A stretch of DNA of 64,000 nt, from NCBI RefSeq assembly GCF_040654195.1, contig NZ_JBFAHM010000004.1, positions 124,001-188,000 of the forward strand, given 5' to 3'. Both the position numbers and the translations under genes were made by a program. The number at the start of each line of letters is the position of its first letter. Position 1 is the stretch's first letter. The notes below the pieces were generated by a model. The model was not told the DNA's origin, did no database searches, and saw nothing but the letters and a program-made list of their open reading frames with translations. This DNA is from Hamadaea sp013361475 (GTDB taxonomy: Bacteria > Actinomycetota > Actinomycetes > Mycobacteriales > Micromonosporaceae). This document shows positions 1 through 8,671 of this stretch, piece by piece.

Positions 1-2
1 GC

Positions 3-314
3 CCGGCCACCACCCGAGTCCACGTCATCGAATACGACTGGCTCCCCACCCTCCAAACCACCACCCTGTACGCCTACCGCCTTCCCGCCACGGCGTTCCA
101 GCCCATCCACGAAGACCGCCACGCGTACGTCGCGACCACCACCGTCGAACCCCTCGGCCCCGCCGAACCCGTCGGCGACCTCCTCACCGCCCACCGCGAC
201 GCCGGCATCCAACTCCGCCTCACCGAAACGCTCTGGCCCTGGTGGGACGAGGTCATCACCAGCACCCTCAGCTTCAGCGGCATCCGCCTCCGCAACGCCC
301 GCCCACGACCCTGA
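3..314 (+). CDS. DUF6886-like protein, C-terminal part (5' end outside window)
   Basis: Open frame running in from the left edge and ending at TGA 312-314; 103 residues are visible. The reading VHVIEYDW...LYAYRLP...FQPI, then PVGDLLTAHRDAGIQLR and a final LWPWWDEV...FSGIRLRNA, resembles the C-terminal half of the uncharacterised actinobacterial DUF6886 family, whose members end with a similar GDLL...AGIELR...SLWP block. That assignment is from memory of the family pattern. No function is known. The gene lies 75 bases upstream of the Spo0M-like gene on the same strand. The stop and codon use look normal, so it is probably intact outside the window. Confidence 0.6.
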   Translation, partial: PATTRVHVIEYDWLPTLQTTTLYAYRLPATAFQPIHEDRHAYVATTTVEPLGPAEPVGDLLTAHRDAGIQLRLTETLWPWWDEVITSTLSFSGIRLRNARPRP

Positions 315-389
315 GCCGCACCCCTGAGACTTCCCTGAAACACCCCCACGGCACCGGCGGATGTTGCGCCCACGAGCCATCATGGGCAG

Positions 390-1607
<1,218 letters not shown>

Positions 1608-1651
1608 CCCACCCTGGTCACCAGGCACAGCGCGGAGCTAGGCTGACGCCC

Positions 1652-1759
1652 ATGTTCAAGGCCGTCGTCTGCTTCGCGCTCTTCTTCATCGCCGTCGGAG
1701 CAGCCGGCATGTTCTTCGCCGAACAACGCCGAAAGATGGGCAACGGCCCCCGCCGCTGA
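1652..1759 (+). CDS. 35-residue single-pass membrane microprotein
   Basis: A short ORF starting ATG at 1652, 44 bases after the Spo0M-like gene, with a purine-rich CGGAGC ribosome-binding site about 15 bases upstream. The product begins MFKAVVCFALFFIAVGAAGMF, one hydrophobic helix, followed by a strongly basic tail (AEQRRKMGNGPRR), so an N-out/C-in or tail-anchored topology is likely. No family is recognised. The pattern (hydrophobic helix plus basic end, good RBS, third-position GC) supports translation, but its small size keeps this tentative. Confidence 0.5.
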   Translation: MFKAVVCFALFFIAVGAAGMFFAEQRRKMGNGPRR

Positions 1760-1809
1760 TCAACGCCCCAGCCGCCTCACCCGAGTCGGCCGTGCACCGA
1801 TGAGCCGAA

Positions 1810-2565
1810 TCAGCGACCGACCGGCGAACCCGGACGAGCCGCCGCATACCACTCGGCCAGATCGGCGAACAACCGCCGATGCTCCTCCGCCGACCCGATC
1901 GCCGCCCGCCGCTCCGAATGCCGCACATAAAACTCGATCGCATCCCGCACGAACCGGCGATCGACATCGGCGACCCGCAACGGCAGCGCCGCCCGTGGAC
2001 GCACCAGCCCGACACCTCGCGGCGCCACCACATCCGACGGCTCCCACACCAGCGCATCATCCCGAAGCCGCAGACCACCGACGGCGAACGCCTCCCACCG
2101 AATCGTCACCACACCCAACGGCCTGCCACTCACCACCCCCTGCGGCGTCAGCGCGATCGCAAACCCCCGCACACCTGCCGCCACACTGGGCAGCACCACC
2201 GCGACCAGCGCCAGCGTCAACGCCGCCGTGCCGACCATCAGCGGGACCCAGCCAGCACGCCCGAACCGGCTGGCATTCTCCACCCACCAACCGGCCATCA
2301 ACGCCAGATAAGCCACGAGCATCGCCGTAACCGGCCACCGCACCGGCACCCCGAACCGACCTCGACGCACCACGAACGCCGCGGGCCCCCACGACCGCCC
2401 CAACAGCACGAGATTCAGGCACATCGGCGCAATCCCCAGCAACGGAGCCACCGGGACCCACCACCCGTGCGCCTTCAACACCGCACTGACCGCCGCCACC
2501 ACAGCGACCGCCGCTGCAACCACAATCCACCCGCCGAACCACCGCCGCGGCTCCCCCGGCCTCAC
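1810..2565 (-). CDS. Membrane protein, paralogue of the adjacent upstream gene
   Basis: A 251-residue hypothetical protein with about four hydrophobic segments in the first 150 residues, then a soluble, beta-rich part. It ends with the conserved block FYVRHSERRAAIGSAEEHRRL. The start is the GTG at 2565-2563, which forms a GTGA overlap with the stop of the upstream gene; an in-frame start further upstream would run into that gene. The upstream neighbour has the same layout and an almost identical end block, so the two arose by tandem duplication. The C-terminal half resembles PH-like or YcxB-like membrane-associated domains only loosely; no function is assigned. Confidence 0.75.
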   Translation of the reverse strand: MRPGEPRRWFGGWIVVAAAVAVVAAVSAVLKAHGWWVPVAPLLGIAPMCLNLVLLGRSWGPAAFVVRRGRFGVPVRWPVTAMLVAYLALMAGWWVENASRFGRAGWVPLMVGTAALTLALVAVVLPSVAAGVRGFAIALTPQGVVSGRPLGVVTIRWEAFAVGGLRLRDDALVWEPSDVVAPRGVGLVRPRAALPLRVADVDRRFVRDAIEFYVRHSERRAAIGSAEEHRRLFADLAEWYAAARPGSPVGR

Positions 2566-3314
2566 GCCACACCCGGCAAACCCTGCGCCGCCGCCAGATC
2601 CGCACACAACCGCCGATGCTCGTCCGCCGACCCGATCGCCGCCCGCCGCTCCGGATGCCGCACATAGAAATCCACGACGTCAGCCAAGAACCGCGGATCC
2701 ACCGCCACCCGACGCACCGGCACCGCCGAGTTGTGCGTCGGCGCACCCCACAACCGCGGCTGCTCCGACAAACCGAACATCAGCCACCACCCCTCCGCCC
2801 GATATGCCCCCGGCACCACCGCCGACCACGAAATCAGCACCGTGCCCAACGACTGCCGCAACGTCAGCCCCGCCGCCGTCACCGTCACCACGCCTGACCG
2901 CCGCACCGCCACCACGATCTGCCGTACGCACACCGTCGCCAGCGCGCCACCCAAGACCAGCCACACCATGAACGTCGCCCGCAGGACGACGTCGTCCCCG
3001 TGCCGCACCACCATCCCGGCCTGGCCGAGCAGAAACGAGGCGACGAGCACCAACCCGGCCAGCGCCGGAACGATCGCCCGCCAAGCCATCGGCACCCCGA
3101 ACCCGGACGGGCCTACCAGAAAGCCGACCCGTCGACCCGGCCGACCACCCACCGAAGCCAACCCAGCCACCACCCCGGCGACCACGAACAGCGGCAAACC
3201 CAGCACCGGCAACCACCACACCATCGCAACCGAACCGACGGCCACCAGCGCCACAGCGGCCACGACCAGCCACCCCCACCACCGAAGCGGCTCCCCCGGC
3301 GTACGCATCGACAT
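2562..3314 (-). CDS. Membrane protein, tandem paralogue
   Basis: A 250-residue hypothetical protein starting MSMRTPGEPLRWWGW. The next gene starts VRPGEPRRWFGGW, which fixes the homologous start (ATG 3314 or the in-frame ATG at 3308). It has four predicted transmembrane segments in the N-terminal 150 residues and the shared C-terminal block FYVRHPERRAAIGSADEHRRL. It is translationally coupled to the following paralogue through a GTGA overlap at 2562-2565. The pair may form a heteromeric membrane complex, which is inference from coupling and homology only. Confidence 0.75.
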   Translation of the reverse strand: MSMRTPGEPLRWWGWLVVAAVALVAVGSVAMVWWLPVLGLPLFVVAGVVAGLASVGGRPGRRVGFLVGPSGFGVPMAWRAIVPALAGLVLVASFLLGQAGMVVRHGDDVVLRATFMVWLVLGGALATVCVRQIVVAVRRSGVVTVTAAGLTLRQSLGTVLISWSAVVPGAYRAEGWWLMFGLSEQPRLWGAPTHNSAVPVRRVAVDPRFLADVVDFYVRHPERRAAIGSADEHRRLCADLAAAQGLPGVA

Positions 3315-3398
3315 GGCTGACACGGTAAGTCCACCCGCCAGTGCCACTCATCACACGAACTGGCCCGGCCCAACCCCGAACGGCCACAATCCGCAGCC

Positions 3399-4163
3399 GT
3401 GGACTTCGCCGGACTCCCCATCCTCATGATCACCGCAGCCACCGGCGGAGCCGTCGACGCCATCGTCGGCGGAGGCGGCCTCGTCGTCCTCCCCGCCATG
3501 CTGCTGGCCTCCGGCCTCCCCCTGCCCACGATCCTCGGCACCAACAAACTCACCGCGATCGCCGGCACCTCCTCCGCCGCCTACACGTACGCCCGCCACA
3601 CCGCCATCGACTGGAAAGTCGCCGGCCCCGCCGCCGGATTCGCCGTCCTCAGCTCCGGCCTCGGCGCCCTCTTCGCCGGCAGCGTCCCCGCCGGCGCGTA
3701 CCGGCCTGTCATCCTCGGCGTACTCGTCGCCGTAGCGCTCTTCGTCACCTTCCGGCCCAGCCTCGGCCTCGCCGCCGACCCCGCCAAACGCACCCCCACC
3801 CGCATCGCCGCCATGATCGCCCTCGGCGGCGGCGCCATCGCCTTCTACGACGGCGCGATCGGACCCGGCACCGGCACCTTCCTCGTCCTCGCCTTCACCA
3901 GCATCGTCGGCGCCGACTTCGTCCACGGCAGCGCCATGGCGAAGATCCTCAACACCGGCACCAACCTCGGCGCGCTCGCCGTCTTCGGCTTCTTCGGCCA
4001 CGTCGACTGGCTCCTCGGCGGAATCCTCGCCGTCTGCAACATCGCCGGCGCCCAACTCGGCGCGCGGCTGGCCCTCAAGCGCGGCGCGAAGTTCATCCGG
4101 ATCGTGCTGCTCGTCGTCGTGCTCGCCCTCGTCGCGCGACTCGGCTGGGACCAGTTCCGCTGA
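3399..4163 (+). CDS. TSUP family membrane transporter (TauE/SafE-like)
   Basis: A 254-residue integral membrane protein with seven to eight hydrophobic helices. The first helix region contains the family signature GGAVDAIVGGGGLVVLPAML followed by LGTNKLTAIAGT, typical of TauE/SafE (TSUP) permeases that move sulfite, sulfonates or small organic anions across the cytoplasmic membrane. It starts at GTG 3399, since no in-frame ATG precedes the first helix. It is divergent from the paralogue pair and followed by a hairpin. The substrate cannot be told from sequence. Confidence 0.88.
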   Translation: MDFAGLPILMITAATGGAVDAIVGGGGLVVLPAMLLASGLPLPTILGTNKLTAIAGTSSAAYTYARHTAIDWKVAGPAAGFAVLSSGLGALFAGSVPAGAYRPVILGVLVAVALFVTFRPSLGLAADPAKRTPTRIAAMIALGGGAIAFYDGAIGPGTGTFLVLAFTSIVGADFVHGSAMAKILNTGTNLGALAVFGFFGHVDWLLGGILAVCNIAGAQLGARLALKRGAKFIRIVLLVVVLALVARLGWDQFR

Positions 4164-4229
4164 CCCTCCCCCACGGAGAAGTCGATGAGGCCCGCACGGG
4201 GACGATCAGGGTGCCCGGGACACGACACG

Positions 4230-4265
4230 CCGCGTGATCACGACCGTTAGTTCATGATCGCGCGG
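4230..4265 (+). terminator. Stem-loop downstream of the TSUP gene
   Basis: Arms ccgcgtgatca (4230-4240) and tgatcgcgcgg (4255-4265) pair over 11 positions, with one pair that could be G-U, around a 14-base loop. There is no U tract, as is usual for actinobacterial hairpin terminators. The rest of the 217-base gap up to the siderophore operon holds no ORF. Confidence 0.5.
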
Positions 4266-4380
4266 AAAGCCGGCAAGGGCGGGCTTGGGGGTCGGTGCGC
4301 CGGAGGCGCTCCTTTTAGGAAAGGTGCTGTGGAGTAACCCGTGGAACAGTCACACCGCGTAGGGCATCCTAGGACTCTAG

Positions 4381-5964
4381 GTGTATGACAATGTGATCGT
4401 GACGCACCCCGATGCCGAGCAGACCCGCCGGGCGCTGCTCGAGATCCGTCCCGATCTCGTGGACGGCTTCGACGAGCACCTTCCGGCCGCCCGGGCGGCA
4501 ATCCTGAGTCGACTGTGGACCGCGTTACGGCGGGAGCCCGTCCCTGGGGTGGCCCACACGAGGTCGGTCGGCGGCGACGCGCTCGTGACCCTCGCCGACG
4601 GGCGGATGGCCATCGGCCCGGCTCTCGGCCAGTACGCCGAAGCCGACGCCGACGTCCGGATTCGCGTCCAGGTGAACGGCGGGACGGCGGCGTACGCCGA
4701 CCCGGCCGAGCTGCTCAACGCGATGAACCCGGAGACCGTCCACCTCCAACGGGAGCTGAGCAACAGCGTCGCGAACCTGGCCCTGGCCAGGACCGCGCAG
4801 ACCGGACTGGACCTGGCGGAGTTGCAAGGCGATCCCCGTGGGCTGGCGGTGATGGAGCAGGCGGTCGTGGACGGGCACCCGTTGCATCCGTGTTGCCGTA
4901 CGCGGCTCGGGATGTCGACCGCCGACGTCCTCGCGTACGCCCCGGAGCACCGGACGCCGGTGGAGTTGCAGATCTGGTCGGTGCCGCCGAGCCGATGGCT
5001 CACCACGGGCGCCGGGGCGCCGCCGCGGTTGGTGCTGCATCCGTGGCAGGCCACGCATTACGGCGACGAGCTGCGACGGCTCGGCGGCAAGCCGGTCGAC
5101 CGGGTGACGGGTCAGCCGCTCATGTCACTGCGCACGCTCGCGGTCGCCAAGGACCGGCACTATAAGACGGCCCTCGGTGTGCAGATGACCAGCGCCGTAC
5201 GCCAGGTCTCCCCCGCCGCCGTCCACAACGGACCCCGGGTGAGCGACCTGCTGATCCGGTTGGCGGCCGACCTGCCGATCCTCGTCCTGCAAGAGGTGGC
5301 GGCCGGGGCGGTGCTGGTCGACGGCGCACCGCACCCGATGTTGGCGTACAGCGTCCGGCGAGCGCCGCTGCCCCAGGCCGGTGACGTCTGGACGCCGTTG
5401 GCGGCGGTCGCCCGGCCGGATGTGCTGGACCAGGTCCTGCGGATCGGCTACGGAGGTCATCCGGTCGCGTTCTGGCGGGATCTGACGACCGTGCTGATCC
5501 CACCGGTGCTGACGCTGCTGGCCCGGGGCGCCGGGCTGGAGGCGCACGGCCAGAATCTGCTGATCCGGCTCGCGTACGGCCGGCCCGCCGAGGCGGGCTA
5601 TCGGGACGTCGGCGGCATCCACCTGCACCCCGGTCGCCTGCGGCAGGCCGGGGTGGACCTGCCCGACGTCCGGGGCAGCCTGCCGACCGACGATCTCGAC
5701 GAGCTGCGGGCCAAGCCGTTCGCGACGCTGTTCGCCGTCGTGCTCACCCAGATCGCGGACCGCCTCGAACATGGGCACGGCGCCGATCCCCAGACGCTCT
5801 GGCGGATGGCGGCCGACCTCGCCGAGCAGGCGCCCGATCCGCGCGATCGGCTGGCGTTGGCGGGAACCACCTTGCCGATCAAGGCGACCACTGCCATGCG
5901 GCTGGCCGCCGATCCGGTCGCCGACATCTGGGCGACCACGACCAATCCGCTGGCTGGAGTGTGA
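4381..5964 (+). CDS. IucA/IucC family siderophore synthetase (NIS synthetase) 1
   Basis: A 527-residue NRPS-independent siderophore synthetase, which adenylates a carboxylate (usually citrate) and condenses it with an amine or alcohol. Family motifs are present in order: GHPLHPCCRTRLG (substrate/ATP region), KTALGVQMTSAVR, and LEAHGQNLLIR near the C-terminal third. It opens a three-gene operon; its stop overlaps the next start. The start is GTG at 4381. A small palindrome, cctag-gact-ctagg (4368-4381), abuts it, and no clear Shine-Dalgarno is visible, so a leaderless message is possible. The substrate class (A, B or C) cannot be fixed by eye. Confidence 0.93.
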   Translation: MYDNVIVTHPDAEQTRRALLEIRPDLVDGFDEHLPAARAAILSRLWTALRREPVPGVAHTRSVGGDALVTLADGRMAIGPALGQYAEADADVRIRVQVNGGTAAYADPAELLNAMNPETVHLQRELSNSVANLALARTAQTGLDLAELQGDPRGLAVMEQAVVDGHPLHPCCRTRLGMSTADVLAYAPEHRTPVELQIWSVPPSRWLTTGAGAPPRLVLHPWQATHYGDELRRLGGKPVDRVTGQPLMSLRTLAVAKDRHYKTALGVQMTSAVRQVSPAAVHNGPRVSDLLIRLAADLPILVLQEVAAGAVLVDGAPHPMLAYSVRRAPLPQAGDVWTPLAAVARPDVLDQVLRIGYGGHPVAFWRDLTTVLIPPVLTLLARGAGLEAHGQNLLIRLAYGRPAEAGYRDVGGIHLHPGRLRQAGVDLPDVRGSLPTDDLDELRAKPFATLFAVVLTQIADRLEHGHGADPQTLWRMAADLAEQAPDPRDRLALAGTTLPIKATTAMRLAADPVADIWATTTNPLAGV

Positions 5965-7379
5965 TGACGGAGTTCCGGGACCGCGCGGCCGCCGCCGTCG
6001 AGGGCAAGCTCACGGCCGCGCTCCGGCGCGAGGGCCTCGCCCCGGGGGACGTGACCGCGCCGCTGCGGGCCGAACTCGACGACGCGATCGACAAGCTCGC
6101 GCTCGCGTACCGCCGCCGGGCCGAGGCCGACGACCAGGCCCGCGCGTCGCAAGCGCCGGACCTGCTCACGCAGATTGAGGGTCAAGCCGCCGACGATCAA
6201 GTGGTACGCCTGGAGCAGCTGGCCACCGAGGGTCACAATCTGCACCCGTGCGGCCGCACCCGGCTGGGCTGGACGCGTACCGACGCCGAGGCGCACGACC
6301 TGGAGAGCCCGGGCACCACGGTGCGCTTCGTCGGCGTACCAAATGATGATCATCTCGGGGACGACCTGGGTGAGCGGCTCGACGTGCCCGCGCCGCGCGG
6401 GCATCGCGCCCAGCCGGTGCACGAGTGGCAGCTGGGCGTCGTGCGGGAGCGGTACCCGCAGCTGCCGGTCTTGGGCGCGAGCCTGCCCGCGCGCGTGACC
6501 GCCGCGGTCCGGACACTGTGGACGCCGGTCGGCTATCTGAAGGTGTCGCTGGACGTGCAGATCACCTCGACGCGCCGCACGATCTCGATCGCCAGTACGC
6601 GCAACGGCCCGCTGCTGTCGTCGGTGCTGCCGCCGCTGCTGGCCGAGTGCGACGACCGGGCGGTGCTGCTCCGGGAACCGGCCGGCGCGGCGTCGACGCT
6701 GGGCTCGGGCCGTGACCTGTCGGCGATCCTGCGGGAGCCGCTGCCGCCGATGGCGTCCGGCGAGCACCCCGTGCCGGCGATCGCGCTGGCGGCGACCGAC
6801 CCGATCACCGGCGAGCCCATCGCGAAGCTGCTGCTGGCGCGCTCGGGGCTGACCGCGACGGACTTCGCCGAGCAGTACGCCCGCCTCCTGCTGACCCCGG
6901 TCCTCGGCATGGTGACCCGGTACGGCGTGGGCCTGGAGGCGCACCTGCAGAACTGCCTGGTGACCTTCACCGGCGGCCGGCCGACCCGGCTGATCCTCCG
7001 GGACCTGGCCGGGCTGCGGCTCCACAGCGGACGGCTGGCCGAGGCCAGGCTGAGCGTCGGCCTCTGGCCGGGCTCCGTGGTCGGCACCGACGACGACACC
7101 GTGCTGCTGGCGAAGGTGGCGTACACGGCGTTCCAGGCGCACCTCGGCGAGGTCGTCCACGCCCTCGGGGACCCGCCCGGCGCGTGGGCCGCGATCCGCC
7201 GTGTTGTGGACGAGATCTACGACGACCTCGCTCCGGCGCTGCCGGACACCGCCAAGGCCGACCACGCGTTCCTCACCGCCACCACGGTGCCGCACAAGGC
7301 GCTGGTGCGCATGCGGCTCGACCCGGGCCGCGGCGACATCTACGTGCCGTTGGAGAATCCGCTGCATGAGCCTGCCTGA
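5964..7379 (+). CDS. IucA/IucC family siderophore synthetase (NIS synthetase) 2
   Basis: A second NIS synthetase of 471 residues, shorter at the N-terminus than its neighbour. Motifs: GHNLHPCGRTRLGWT, KVSLDVQITSTRR and LEAHLQNCLV. ATG at 5964 shares its A with the TGA of the upstream gene; GTG at 5961 is an alternative. The Ferr-iron reductase-like C-terminal part contains RDLAGLRLHSGR. Two non-identical synthetases in one operon usually perform sequential condensations on the two ends of citrate, as in the staphyloferrins; which amine is used here is unknown. Confidence 0.92.
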   Translation: MTEFRDRAAAAVEGKLTAALRREGLAPGDVTAPLRAELDDAIDKLALAYRRRAEADDQARASQAPDLLTQIEGQAADDQVVRLEQLATEGHNLHPCGRTRLGWTRTDAEAHDLESPGTTVRFVGVPNDDHLGDDLGERLDVPAPRGHRAQPVHEWQLGVVRERYPQLPVLGASLPARVTAAVRTLWTPVGYLKVSLDVQITSTRRTISIASTRNGPLLSSVLPPLLAECDDRAVLLREPAGAASTLGSGRDLSAILREPLPPMASGEHPVPAIALAATDPITGEPIAKLLLARSGLTATDFAEQYARLLLTPVLGMVTRYGVGLEAHLQNCLVTFTGGRPTRLILRDLAGLRLHSGRLAEARLSVGLWPGSVVGTDDDTVLLAKVAYTAFQAHLGEVVHALGDPPGAWAAIRRVVDEIYDDLAPALPDTAKADHAFLTATTVPHKALVRMRLDPGRGDIYVPLENPLHEPA

Positions 7380-8541
7380 TCAGGTCGTCGCCGCGCTGGC
7401 CTCGGCGTCTGCGGCGGCGCGACCCGTTTGCGCCTACGTCTACGACACCGGCGTGGCCCGGGCGCGGGTCGCGGCCGTCCGCGCGGCGCTGCCGCCGGGA
7501 GCGACGCTGTACTACGCGATGAAGGCGAACGGGCATCCCGCGCTCGTCGGGGCGTACGCCGAGACGGCCGACGGCCTGGAAGTCGCGTCCGGCGGCGAAC
7601 TCCAGCTCGCCCTCTCCGCGTCGGCTCGCAGGCTGGCCTTCGGGGGCCCGGCCAAGACTCCGGCCGAACTGGCGGCCGCCCTCGACGCCGCCCGGACGAC
7701 CGAGCTGACCCTGCACGTCGAAAGCGCCCTCGAACTGCGGCGGCTGGCCGCGCTCGGACCGCTCCCCCCGTCGGCCCGCGTCGCCCTGCGCGTCAACCGC
7801 GCCGTCGCCGGACCGGCCGGCTCACACGCCATGACCGGTACGCCGACGCCGTTCGGCATCGACGAGACGCAGCTGGCCTCGGTCGCCGCGCTGGCCGCTT
7901 CGCTGGGAGTGCCGGTGTGCGGGTTCCACCTGCACGCCGTCAGCAACTCCCTCGACGCCGGCGCGTACGCCGAGTTCACCGCCGACGCGGTCGCGTGGTC
8001 CCGGCGTACGGCGGCGGAGCTGGGCATCCAGCTGCGGTATGTGAACGTCGGCGGCGGCTTCGGCATCTCGTACGACGACGCGGACCGTGGTTTCGATCTG
8101 ACGGCGCTGGACTGGTCGGCGCTCGACCTGCCGGACGGCGTCGAACTCGCCTTCGAACCCGGGCGCTTCCTCGCCGCCCCCACCGGCTGGTACGCCGCCG
8201 AGGTACTGGACCTCAAACAGACCCACGGACGGTGGTTCGCGGTGCTGCGCGGCGGCACCCACCACTTCCGGCTCCCCACCGCGTGGGGCTACAGCCACCC
8301 GTTCACCGTCGTACGCGTCGACGACTGGCCGCATCCGTGGGAGCGTCCCGAGATCGCCGGGGTCGACGTCGACGCCGTCGGCGAGCTGTGCACCCCGCGG
8401 GACGTGCTCGCCCGTGGGGTGCGCGTCGACCGGTTGCGCGTCGGTGACCTGCTGGTCTTCGGCCAGACCGGGGCGTACGGGTGGGACATCTCCCACCACG
8501 AGTTCCTCCGCCATCCGCACCCGGATGTGATCGTCCTCTGA
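7366..8541 (+). CDS. Type III-fold PLP-dependent decarboxylase (BtrK/SbnH-like)
   Basis: A 391-residue member of the alanine-racemase-fold decarboxylases (diaminopimelate/ornithine decarboxylase group). The PLP lysine is K53 in LYYAMKANG. Also visible are the phosphate-binding GGGFGISY loop, the EPGRFLAA strand and the substrate-side Cys in GELCTPRDVLARG, the form seen in BtrK and SbnH rather than in housekeeping LysA. The ATG at 7366 lies 14 bases inside the previous gene, so translation is coupled. In siderophore loci such enzymes make the diamine building block or decarboxylate a citryl-amino-acid intermediate, so this gene likely belongs to the same pathway. Confidence 0.9.
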   Translation: MSLPDQVVAALASASAAARPVCAYVYDTGVARARVAAVRAALPPGATLYYAMKANGHPALVGAYAETADGLEVASGGELQLALSASARRLAFGGPAKTPAELAAALDAARTTELTLHVESALELRRLAALGPLPPSARVALRVNRAVAGPAGSHAMTGTPTPFGIDETQLASVAALAASLGVPVCGFHLHAVSNSLDAGAYAEFTADAVAWSRRTAAELGIQLRYVNVGGGFGISYDDADRGFDLTALDWSALDLPDGVELAFEPGRFLAAPTGWYAAEVLDLKQTHGRWFAVLRGGTHHFRLPTAWGYSHPFTVVRVDDWPHPWERPEIAGVDVDAVGELCTPRDVLARGVRVDRLRVGDLLVFGQTGAYGWDISHHEFLRHPHPDVIVL

Positions 8542-8671
8542 CAGCCCGTGACGGGTGATCACAAGATGGTCTCCCAGAACAGCGCAACCCTCTGGTAACC
8601 CCCTAGACTGTGCCGGGTCTCACCCCCAAGGAGACCTACTCAGCCCCGCCACCCCCTCGGAGGCACCCGAC

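Noticed and set aside
4300..4345. IdeR/DtxR iron box (TTAGG-like) before the siderophore operon
   Set aside because: Only the left half TTAGGAAAGG resembles the consensus; the right half does not match, so I do not call a site.
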